Shown one piece after another: positions 14,395 through 20,814 of a DNA stretch of 20,814 bases. The stretch covers positions 1-20,814 of the forward strand of contig JAITAQ010000047.1 of assembly GCA_031283985.1 (NCBI GenBank). The letters are read 5' to 3'. The stretch comes from Endomicrobium sp. (GTDB lineage Bacteria; Elusimicrobiota; Endomicrobiia; Endomicrobiales; Endomicrobiaceae). Position 1 is the first letter of the stretch. Each line of letters begins with the position of its first letter. Made by a program: the position numbers and the translations under genes. The notes beneath the pieces were generated by a model that saw only the letters and a program-made list of their open reading frames with translations, had not been told where the DNA came from and ran no database searches.

Positions 14395-15636
14395 ATGAAC
14401 CATTTTACTTATTTAGTGTTGTTTTTTGTAGTTGCCGTATATATTATTGAGACCATTTCAGACTTACTAAATCTAAAAAATATTTCAAATAATATCCCAC
14501 AGGAATTTGAAATTTTTTTTGATAAGGAAAAATATGCCAAAGCTCAAAGTTACCTTAAAGACAATACAAAATTTGCCATTTTTTCTTCTACATTCTCACT
14601 GATTTTACAGATTACTTTTATACTTGCAAACGGATTTAGCTATGTAAATTCTTTGACTTATTCTTTTGGTACTGGAACAGTTTTGAGAGGCTTGATATTT
14701 GCTGGCATTTTATATTTGATTTGTGAAATTGTAGATTTGCCATTTTCTGTCTATTCAACGTTTATAATAGAGGAAAAGTTTGGCTTTAACAAAATGAACA
14801 GAAAAATCTTTATAACAGACTTTATAAAATCTTTCATTATAAAAGGAATAATATACGGCGTAATGTTTTCTATAATAGTGTGGCTATTTTCAAGTATTGA
14901 GCATTATGCGTGGTTGTACGCTTTTGCTGCAATAACAGCTTTTGAGCTTTTTGTAACTTTTATATATCCAATAGTTATAATGCCTTTGTTTAATAAATAT
15001 ACACCATTAGAAGACGGCGAACTTAAAAAATCTGTTGAAGAATACGCTAAAAAAGAAAGCTTTAAAATGAAGGGATTGTTTAAAATGGACAATTCTAAGC
15101 GATCCACTAAGTCAAACGCTTTTTTTACAGGTTTTGGCAAGTCAAGAAGAATAGTTTTGTTTGATACGCTTATACAAAAACACACAGTGGAAGAATTGAC
15201 AAGCGTTTTGTCCCATGAAATGGGTCATTTTAAACTTGGACATATAATAAAGCAGATGATTTTTTCTTTTGCTTCCATGGGAATTATGCTGTTTATTCTT
15301 TCTATTTTTGTAAAAAAACCTTGGCTCTACAAAGCTTTCCTCATGAACACATATCCAGTATATGCAGGTGTGATATTTTTTGCTTTCTTATATACGCCTA
15401 TGTCATTTGTGTTGTCAACTATATCAAGCTGTTTATCAAGAAAATACGAGTATGAAGCCGATACTTACGCTGTGACAACTTACAAACACCCTCAAGATAT
15501 GATAAACGCTTTAAAGAAAATTTCAGTGGACAATCTTTCTAATCTTGCTCCTCATAAATTGAAAATATTTTTAGAATATTCGCATCCTCCTGTTCTTGAT
15601 AGAATAAATGCGATAAAAAACATCTCGGAGAAATAA
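14395..15636 (+). CDS. M48 family Ste24-type membrane metalloprotease
   Basis: A 413-residue multi-span membrane zinc protease related to CAAX prenyl protease 1 (Ste24). Several hydrophobic segments flank the site (about 5-22, 62-80, 98-120, 145-168, 172-196, 288-305, 320-345). The zinc site is His274-Glu275-x2-His278 (SHEMGHFKLGH), with Glu354 in YEADTYA as the third ligand. The segment SKRSTKSNAFFTGFGKSRRI (234-253) closely follows the Ste24 pattern. Length matches Ste24 rather than the shorter HtpX. In bacteria without prenylated CAAX proteins these enzymes are thought to act in membrane protein quality control, which is inference here. GGAG sits 7 nt before the ATG. The M42 gene begins on the very next base after its stop, so they form an operon. 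Confidence 0.9.
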   Translation: MNHFTYLVLFFVVAVYIIETISDLLNLKNISNNIPQEFEIFFDKEKYAKAQSYLKDNTKFAIFSSTFSLILQITFILANGFSYVNSLTYSFGTGTVLRGLIFAGILYLICEIVDLPFSVYSTFIIEEKFGFNKMNRKIFITDFIKSFIIKGIIYGVMFSIIVWLFSSIEHYAWLYAFAAITAFELFVTFIYPIVIMPLFNKYTPLEDGELKKSVEEYAKKESFKMKGLFKMDNSKRSTKSNAFFTGFGKSRRIVLFDTLIQKHTVEELTSVLSHEMGHFKLGHIIKQMIFSFASMGIMLFILSIFVKKPWLYKAFLMNTYPVYAGVIFFAFLYTPMSFVLSTISSCLSRKYEYEADTYAVTTYKHPQDMINALKKISVDNLSNLAPHKLKIFLEYSHPPVLDRINAIKNISEK

Positions 15637-16686
15637 ATGGAAAAACTTCTAAAAGATTTGTTAATGTCTGACGGAATCTCAGGTTATGAAGAAAATACTG
15701 CAAAAATAATGACCAACGCTCTATCAAAAATGTGCAGCTCCGTTGAAACGGACAACTTTGGAAACATTATAGGAAAATTAGGCAAAGGCATGAAGAAAAT
15801 ACAGATAGCCGCACACATGGACGAAATCGGCATGGTTGTAAAACATATAAATGAAAAAGGATATATATATTTTATCAAAGTAGGGGGAATAAACAACTCT
15901 ATTCTACCTGGCAAACTTGTAGAAGTTATAAATAAAAAAGACGAACATATAAAAGGCGTAATAGGGACAAAACCTCCACATTTAATGACACCCGAAGAAG
16001 CAAAAGTCCCTATTAAACACATAGATATGTTTATAGATATTGGACTTTCTTCAAGAGAAGAAGTATTAAAAGTTTTGGATATTGGCGACCAAATAATATT
16101 TGAGCCTAACGCCGGAGTTTTACACGGAGACTTTTTTTACGGCAAAGCAGCAGACAACAGAATAAGCTGCTACTCTATGGTTAAAGTTATGGAGTCTCTT
16201 TCCAAAATAAAAGATTTAGATGCAGAAATTTACGCCTGTGCCACAGCTCAAGAAGAGGTAGGTCTTAAAGGAGGAAAAACTTCTTCATTTAAAGTAAATC
16301 CTGATTTTGCTCTTATAATAGACACTGCAATAGCCGGAGACATGCCCGGAATAGAAGAAAAAGTTTCAGCACTAAAACTTGGCAAAGGCGTTGCTATAAC
16401 AATGATGGAAGCTTCTGGAAGAGGAACAATAGTTCCTCATAAAGTACGCAAAATTATGTTTGAAGCTGCACTAAAAAATAATATTGCCCATCAAATAGAC
16501 ATTATTGACGGTGGAATGACAGACGGAGCATCAATTTACGCAAACAGAGAAGGGATTCTTACAGGAATATTGAGTATTCCAACAAGATATATTCACGCTC
16601 CTTCATCTGTATTCAATATAAAAGATATAGAATCTGCTGTTGAATTGGCAGTTGCAACAATACGAAAAGCAGTTAAAGAACTTTGA
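15637..16686 (+). CDS. M42 family aminopeptidase (FrvX/glutamyl aminopeptidase-like)
   Basis: A 349-residue cytoplasmic di-metal aminopeptidase of the type that builds tetrahedral dodecamers and trims short peptides. The metal and catalytic residues are all in place: His60 (AAHMDEIG), Asp173 (AADNRIS), the Glu206-Glu207 pair (AQEEVG), Asp229 (IIDTA) and His320 (RYIHAPSS). The PGK segment at 91-93 and GGMTDGASI (292-300) are also typical. The ATG follows the M48 stop with no gap. A membrane protease and a peptide-trimming enzyme in one operon suggest linked peptide turnover. Some members were annotated as endoglucanase CelM, which this motif set does not support. Confidence 0.9.
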   Translation: MEKLLKDLLMSDGISGYEENTAKIMTNALSKMCSSVETDNFGNIIGKLGKGMKKIQIAAHMDEIGMVVKHINEKGYIYFIKVGGINNSILPGKLVEVINKKDEHIKGVIGTKPPHLMTPEEAKVPIKHIDMFIDIGLSSREEVLKVLDIGDQIIFEPNAGVLHGDFFYGKAADNRISCYSMVKVMESLSKIKDLDAEIYACATAQEEVGLKGGKTSSFKVNPDFALIIDTAIAGDMPGIEEKVSALKLGKGVAITMMEASGRGTIVPHKVRKIMFEAALKNNIAHQIDIIDGGMTDGASIYANREGILTGILSIPTRYIHAPSSVFNIKDIESAVELAVATIRKAVKEL

Positions 16687-16950
16687 GCTTAAACTTCTGT
16701 ATTCTTTCAAGCGGGTCAAGCGGAAATTGTTCCATTATTTGGACGCTTTTGAATGGCAAAATGGACACAGCCAATCTTCATTAGGACTTGAGGAAGATTG
16801 TCCCATAGATTAATTATGATAGAAAACATGCCTATTTGTATCTCGCTCTAAGACATTTGTTAAATAAATTGGGTGAAGGTTATGCTTCCGATATGATTGG
16901 ACTCAAAATACTATGGTCGTGTATTATTATATATGACAAATTCCTTTCAA
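16683..16950 (+). pseudogene. remnant of a WalJ/YycJ-type metallo-beta-lactamase-fold hydrolase
   Basis: From TTG 16683, which overlaps the M42 stop codon, one frame reads SLNFCILSSGSSGNCSIIW. This matches the N-terminus of the YycJ/WalJ family of metallo-beta-lactamase-fold proteins, whose first strand and turn carry an S-G-S-x-G-N motif. The frame is then broken by in-frame TAG codons (about 16782 and 16803). The metal-binding H-x-H-x-D-H motif is not found. A further open stretch (LRHLLNKLGEG, SDMIGLKIL) may be the badly eroded helix and strand before it. The overlap suggests it was once coupled to the M42 gene. The right-hand limit is uncertain. The N-terminal match is the only strong evidence. 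Confidence 0.55.
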
Positions 16951-16996
16951 TAAATAAAGTATATATCGCAAGCCAAAACTACAATTATACTACATA

Positions 16997-17371
16997 CTAC
17001 TTTTTTAACAATTTTAAAATATATTTTAATTCGTCTCTAATGTTTTGCAAGAATTCGCTGTCAGGAATACGTTCTAAATTAAGCTCCAAAGTACCTTGCG
17101 TATCTTTGTGTTTTTTGCGTTTATCGACTATCAAATACTTCTTAGCACCCGCAATGCTATATTTTTGATTATACAACAAGTCTTTAATTTTAAAAATTAG
17201 TTCAATATCTTCCCTACGATACTTTCTCCGACCAGAACTTTTCCTAACAGGACACAAAAGTTTGAATTCGCTTTCCCAATATCTTAAAGTATGCTTTGGA
17301 ACAAGCGTTATTTGAGATACTTCTCCAATAGAGAAATATTCTTTGTCAGGTATAGGCGGAATTTGAGTCAT
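16997..17371 (-). CDS. MerR-family transcriptional regulator
   Basis: A 124-residue DNA-binding protein. Residues 12-56 form the MerR winged helix-turn-helix: FSIGEVSQITLVPKHTLRYWE (13-33) and the wing RRKYRREDIELI (48-59). A helix rich in Leu, Ile, Lys and Tyr follows (about 57-80), then a C-terminal segment likely to make a dimer coiled coil. No effector-binding domain and no Cys cluster is present, so it is not a metal sensor. Its ATG overlaps the HU/IHF stop by 4 bp. A short MerR protein encoded directly after an IHF-like gene is a recurring arrangement in several Gram-negative phyla; its targets are generally unknown. It is the last gene of the operon, and no clear terminator follows. 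Confidence 0.85.
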   Translation of the reverse strand: MTQIPPIPDKEYFSIGEVSQITLVPKHTLRYWESEFKLLCPVRKSSGRRKYRREDIELIFKIKDLLYNQKYSIAGAKKYLIVDKRKKHKDTQGTLELNLERIPDSEFLQNIRDELKYILKLLKK

Positions 17372-17643
17372 TCATTTTCCTTCAAGCCAAAAAAATCTTT
17401 TGATGCCTTGAACCTTACCTTTTTCATCGGAGCAATAACGAGCTTTTCTCCTGTTTTAGGATTTCGACCATTCTTTATCTTCGTCTCAAAAGCATTAAAA
17501 CTGCCCAATCCCGTAATTACAACTTTCTCTGAATTTTTTAAGGCGTTTGCTATCTCTTCAAATACTTTATTAACAACTGCATCGGCTTCTTTTTTTGAAC
17601 TTAATATTTTTGACAACGCTACAGCTATATCGTTCTTTGTCAT
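17368..17643 (-). CDS. HU/IHF-family DNA-bending protein
   Basis: A 91-residue nucleoid protein that binds and bends DNA as a dimer. It has the two N-terminal helices (about 3-38), the strand VVITGLGSFNAFE (41-53) and the DNA-clasping arm with GRNPKTGE (59-66), where the Pro intercalates into the minor groove, followed by a final helix (KVRFKASKDFFGLKE). It looks closer to IHF-alpha than to HU by its neighbours and C-terminal sequence, but the distinction is not certain. AAGGG precedes the ATG. It lies 10 nt after gpsA and overlaps merR by 4 bp. Confidence 0.92.
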   Translation of the reverse strand: MTKNDIAVALSKILSSKKEADAVVNKVFEEIANALKNSEKVVITGLGSFNAFETKIKNGRNPKTGEKLVIAPMKKVRFKASKDFFGLKENE

Positions 17644-17653
17644 TTTTATTCCC

Positions 17654-18646
17654 TTATTCTTGTTTTGCGTCTCTTTTCATCAAATCATTTACAGCATCAA
17701 TAGGATTTTTATTTTTAAATAGAACATAATAAATTTCGTTGATTATAGGAAGTTCTATATTTAGCTTCTTTCCAAGCTCGTAAGCACTGACTGCATTTTT
17801 TACACCTTCGGCTACCATTCCAAGACTCTTTTGCGCTTGTTCAAGCGGCTTGCCTTCGCCGATAGATTGTCCGACAGATCTATTTCTTGAATGCCTTGAA
17901 AAACAGGTAACCATCAAATCGCCAAGTCCCGACAACCCGTAGAAAGTCTGTTCTTTGCCGCCTAAAACAATACCTATTTTTACAAGTTCCATAAGTCCTC
18001 TTGAAACTACTGCTGCTTTAGTGTTGTCGCCATATTTTAGTCCGTCTATTATGCCTGCAGCCACGGAAAACACATTCTTTAACGCAGCGCCTATTTCCAC
18101 CCCGACAATATCACTTTGCGTATAAACCCTAAAATAATCGTTCATGAAAAGTTTTCTGCATTTTTCAGCTGTATCAAAATTTTTGGAAGCCAACGTAACT
18201 ACAGTCGGAACTTTTCTACACACCTCTTCAGCATGACTAGGTCCTGAGATAATTGTTATATTATCGTAAATTCCGGGAAAAACGTTTTCTATTACTTCCG
18301 ACATTCTCAAAAGCGTTTTGCTTTCAACACCTTTAGTAGCGCTCATTATAAGTTTGCCATTTAAAGATATGCCTTTATCTTTCAAAAGCAGGCAGGTAGA
18401 TCTCATATAATGTGATGGAACAGCAAACAATATACCTTCGCTATACTTAGCACTGTCCAAGCTGCTTATAATATTTATTTCTTTAGGTAAGTCTACTCCT
18501 GCTTCAAAAGGTTTTATTTTTCTATCATTTAAATCCTTAGCTCTTTTAGCATCAATTTCCCAAATAACTACGCTATGTCCATTTTCAACCAAAAGAGCCG
18601 ATAGAGTTGCTCCCCAAGACCCAGCGCCCAAAACAGTTATTTTCAT
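17654..18646 (-). CDS. gpsA: GpsA: NAD(P)-dependent glycerol-3-phosphate dehydrogenase
   Basis: Reduces dihydroxyacetone phosphate to sn-glycerol 3-phosphate, the backbone of phospholipids. The 330-residue protein has the Rossmann loop GAGSWGATL (7-15), SATKGVE (102-108), SGPSHAEEV (134-142), the catalytic Lys190 in GAALKNVFSVAAGI (186-199), DNTKAA (207-212), GLSGLGDL (237-244) and RNRSVG (254-259). Length is standard. It starts directly after the plsY stop with AGAGG as ribosome-binding site inside plsY. Adjacency to plsY is functional, because PlsY uses the glycerol 3-phosphate it makes. Confidence 0.96.
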   Translation of the reverse strand: MKITVLGAGSWGATLSALLVENGHSVVIWEIDAKRAKDLNDRKIKPFEAGVDLPKEINIISSLDSAKYSEGILFAVPSHYMRSTCLLLKDKGISLNGKLIMSATKGVESKTLLRMSEVIENVFPGIYDNITIISGPSHAEEVCRKVPTVVTLASKNFDTAEKCRKLFMNDYFRVYTQSDIVGVEIGAALKNVFSVAAGIIDGLKYGDNTKAAVVSRGLMELVKIGIVLGGKEQTFYGLSGLGDLMVTCFSRHSRNRSVGQSIGEGKPLEQAQKSLGMVAEGVKNAVSAYELGKKLNIELPIINEIYYVLFKNKNPIDAVNDLMKRDAKQE

Positions 18647-19246
18647 TTATTTCCTCTTTAATATTTTAAATCTATTTTCAGTACCGTTTTTCAATCTCAT
18701 TATATTGGCTTTATGCTTATAAATAATAAGCATTGCAGCCGCAAAAGAGAAAATTATAAACTCTAATCCGTAATCCGCAAAATAAGCAACTAAAGGAAGC
18801 GTAACTGCGGCTACAATTGACCCCAAAGCCACATATCCTGAAAGTAAAAAGATTACTCCGAAAACCGTAAAAGCCGCAAAACAAGGTAAAGGCATTAAAG
18901 CCAAAAATACACCAAGCCCCGTAGCCACACCTTTTCCGCCTTTAAAATTTAAAAATATGGTAAACATATGTCCGACAATAGCCGCTGCGGCTACTACAAC
19001 AGAATAAGAAAAAGAATTGTCTATAAAATTGCAAAAAAACACAGGAATAAGGCCTTTAAGAGTGTCCAAAGCAAAGACTACAATTCCTGCGCCTGTTCCA
19101 ATTGACCTAAAGACATTTGTAGTCCCAGTATTACCTGAGCCGATTTTTCGGATATCAACTTTTTTTACTGCTTTTGCAACAATGTATGCAAAAGGAATTG
19201 ATCCGCATAAGTAAGCAAAAATCAAATACAAAAATTTTGGCAACAT
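18647..19246 (-). CDS. plsY: PlsY: acyl-phosphate glycerol-3-phosphate acyltransferase
   Basis: Integral membrane enzyme that transfers the acyl group from acyl-phosphate to glycerol 3-phosphate to make lysophosphatidate. The 199-residue protein has about five hydrophobic spans and the three family motifs: SIPFAYIVAK (16-25) with SGNTGTTNVFR (37-47), GHMFTIFLNFKGGKGVATG (92-110), and the later hydrophobic segments with a final cytoplasmic basic tail. It begins 2 nt after der stops and abuts gpsA, so der, plsY and gpsA are one transcript. The plsX partner that makes acyl-phosphate is not in the window. Confidence 0.95.
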   Translation of the reverse strand: MLPKFLYLIFAYLCGSIPFAYIVAKAVKKVDIRKIGSGNTGTTNVFRSIGTGAGIVVFALDTLKGLIPVFFCNFIDNSFSYSVVVAAAAIVGHMFTIFLNFKGGKGVATGLGVFLALMPLPCFAAFTVFGVIFLLSGYVALGSIVAAVTLPLVAYFADYGLEFIIFSFAAAMLIIYKHKANIMRLKNGTENRFKILKRK

Positions 19247-19248
19247 TT

Positions 19249-20571
19249 TTATTGTTCCATTTTTTTTCTGTAATATTTTCTAAATTTCAAAACTATCGGC
19301 GTACCGCGAAATCCAAATTTATCTCTTAAACAATTTTCAAGAAATCGCTCGTAGGAAAAATGTACAAGATCCATATCGTTAACTGAAAAAATAAACATAG
19401 GCGGTTTTACTGCAACCTGAGAATATTCTTTTAGTTTCAAAGTTTTTCCTTTGCTTGTATAAGGTTTTCTTGCTAAAGCGTCGCGTACAACTTCGTTAAG
19501 CTCGTCTTGGGTTAATTGTTTTGTGTATTGCTTAAAAACAATTTCGGCTTCTTGGAAAATTCTTTCTAATCTTTGACCTGTTTTAGCAGATATAAAAATT
19601 ATGTCTGCCCAGTTCATAAACTTTATTCTTTCTCTAAGCTGCTCTTTAAAGTATTTGGCGGCTTTTTCTTTTTCTTCAATCAAATCCCATTTGTTTACGG
19701 CTACAATAACAGGTTTATTCTTTCCCATTAAAAGTCTTGCTATTTTAACTTCCGTTTCGCCAATGCCTTGAGACGCATCAGCAACTAAAACAGCAACATC
19801 TGCATATTCAATTGCATAGTTTGTGCTTAAAGTTGAGAGGTACTCCATATCGTCTTTTGTTTTACTCCCCCTATGCAACCCTGCAGTATCTATAATTATA
19901 TATCCTCTATTGCTTATGCAAACATGAGCCGTAAGAGAATCTCTAGTTGTTCCTGGAATGTCGTGAACTATACTTCTTTCTTCTTTTGTAACGGAATTTA
20001 TAAATGAAGATTTGCCAACATTAGGTTTTCCGACGAGAATAATCTTTAAGAGTTCTTGAGTTTTTTTTGCTTTTCTATCGTACTTTATATTGTCACAAAT
20101 TTTATCAAGCAAATCGTGTATACTTCTACCGTGATTAGCCGACACAAAAACTATATCATCAAACCCAAGTTCGTAAAATTCATACCCTTTAATTTCCTCT
20201 GCTTGTGTGTCTATTTTATTTACTACAAGAATTGTTTTCTTTTTGCTTAGCCTTATTTGCTGGGCAATTTGCAAATCTGCTGGATGTATGCCCATTTTTC
20301 CATCAACTACAAATAAAACTATGTCAGACTGTTCAATTGCTATATCCAGTTGACGCGACATATTTACAGAAAAAACAAAAACATCTTTGCTCCAACCTGC
20401 AGTATCTGTAACAATAAATTTTTTATCTTTCCACGAAACTTCATAATCGTTTCTATCTCTTGTTGTTCCTGGCATCTTGTGGATAATAGCTTTTTTCCTA
20501 CCTATGAACCTGTTAAAAAGAGTGGACTTACCTACATTTGGTCTACCTGCTATAACAACCTTTGTTAACAT
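19249..20571 (-). CDS. der: Der (EngA): double-domain GTPase for ribosome assembly
   Basis: Essential GTPase for maturation of the 50S subunit. The 440-residue protein has two tandem G domains and a C-terminal KH-like domain (about 350-440). Domain 1 shows GRPNVGKS (9-16), the switch PGTTRD, DTAGW and NKID. Domain 2 shows GKPNVGKS, PGTTRDS, DTAGL and NKWD, all intact. The KH part ends in TPIVLKFRKYYRKK, as usual. The start at ATG 20571 is preferred to the TTG one codon upstream because GAGGG lies 6 nt before it. It leads the operon of plsY, gpsA, the HU/IHF gene and merR. Confidence 0.96.
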   Translation of the reverse strand: MLTKVVIAGRPNVGKSTLFNRFIGRKKAIIHKMPGTTRDRNDYEVSWKDKKFIVTDTAGWSKDVFVFSVNMSRQLDIAIEQSDIVLFVVDGKMGIHPADLQIAQQIRLSKKKTILVVNKIDTQAEEIKGYEFYELGFDDIVFVSANHGRSIHDLLDKICDNIKYDRKAKKTQELLKIILVGKPNVGKSSFINSVTKEERSIVHDIPGTTRDSLTAHVCISNRGYIIIDTAGLHRGSKTKDDMEYLSTLSTNYAIEYADVAVLVADASQGIGETEVKIARLLMGKNKPVIVAVNKWDLIEEKEKAAKYFKEQLRERIKFMNWADIIFISAKTGQRLERIFQEAEIVFKQYTKQLTQDELNEVVRDALARKPYTSKGKTLKLKEYSQVAVKPPMFIFSVNDMDLVHFSYERFLENCLRDKFGFRGTPIVLKFRKYYRKKMEQ

Positions 20572-20609
20572 CAAAAACCCTCATAAATTTTTATCTTGCG
20601 TACGCCGAT

Positions 20610-20618
20610 ATTTTAACA
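20610..20618 (-). promoter_or_regulatory. extended -10 of the der operon promoter
   Basis: On the minus strand TGTTAAAAT (20618-20610) is an extended -10 about 40 bp upstream of the der ATG. No good -35 was found at 16-18 bp spacing, which extended -10 promoters can tolerate. Confidence 0.4.
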
Positions 20619-20640
20619 CATTGACAATAAAAAAACCAGT

Positions 20641-20814
20641 TATCAACACTGATTTTATAAGTCACATATAAAAGTTGTGCTGAAGCTGTCGTTAGGAATG
20701 ATAAAAAGAAATTACAAGGTCTAAAATAGAAAGGTTTTACCCTATTTAAGAAGGGAGAACTAGAAAACGAGACTAGAATACCAAAATCCAAAATTATTTC
20801 AAGAAGTTCCGCAA
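20641..20814. other. flank with broken protein-like frame, unassigned
   Basis: Upstream of der. One plus-strand frame is protein-like (SCAEAVVRNDKKKLQGL, a stop, then KGFTLFKKGELENETRIPKS) and runs off the window edge. It may be the start or a remnant of a neighbouring gene. I recognise no family and there is no clear start codon. Confidence 0.2.

Noticed and set aside
16836..17168. 110-codon plus-strand frame
   Set aside because: Its left part is the tail of the hydrolase remnant frame and the rest is antisense to merR. It has no start site and no domain.
20591..20791. 66-codon minus-strand frame upstream of der
   Set aside because: Phe/Ser/Cys-rich composition without a domain, no ribosome-binding site, and it covers the likely der promoter.
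1..20814. CRISPR array, prophage, defence island or natural-product cluster
   Set aside because: No regularly spaced repeats, phage structural genes, nuclease/helicase pairs or large synthase genes are present. Nearly every long ORF belongs to a housekeeping family.

Overview
The window is a 20.8 kb stretch of a low-GC bacterial chromosome (roughly one third G+C by eye). It is almost entirely housekeeping and cofactor genes, packed into tight minus-strand operons. Only two peptidase genes and one tRNA-Leu are read from the plus strand. Intact genes are separated by a few non-coding gaps, and at least two of these hold recognisable remains of dead genes. Essential functions kept compactly, with decaying accessory genes between them, suggest a host-restricted or reductively evolving lineage. 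The protein style and gene order would fit an Elusimicrobiota/Endomicrobium-like termite-gut symbiont, but that assignment is an inference and cannot be proven from the sequence alone.

Layout from left to right: (1) 1-236, a flank with a terminator for ybaB and a possible transposase remnant. (2) 237-742, ybaB and a small two-helix membrane ORF, followed by a degenerate gap to 1204. (3) 1205-2994, birA and nadC, overlapping. (4) 3126-6509, a complete riboflavin operon transcribed ribD, ribE, ribBA, ribH, with a strong promoter and an unusual leader. (5) 6700-7170, a GNAT acetyltransferase of short N-acetylglutamate synthase type. (6) 7368-7453, tRNA-Leu(CAA) with its own promoter. (7) 7628-14232, a long minus-strand cluster transcribed tmk, holB, [fic remnant, opposite strand], ricT, metG, tatD, a TatD-linked radical SAM gene and a yabE-like gene. 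Its order closely parallels the tmk-to-yabE region of Bacillus. (8) 14395-16686, a Ste24-type M48 protease and an M42 aminopeptidase, divergent from tmk, then the remains of a WalJ/YycJ-type metallo-hydrolase. (9) 16997-20571, an operon transcribed der, plsY, gpsA, HU/IHF, merR.

Together the genes cover FMN/FAD and NAD precursor synthesis, biotin loading, phospholipid initiation (PlsY plus GpsA), DNA replication (Tmk, HolB), ribosome assembly (Der), methionyl-tRNA charging and membrane or cell-wall proteolysis. No CRISPR array, intact mobile element, defence island or biosynthetic novelty is visible. The most interesting content is in the gaps: a fic pseudogene carrying a 9-bp tandem duplication inside its active-site motif, a metallo-hydrolase pseudogene that begins on the stop codon of the M42 gene, and the ribD leader, which can be read either as a folded RNA or as the tail of a lost coupled gene.
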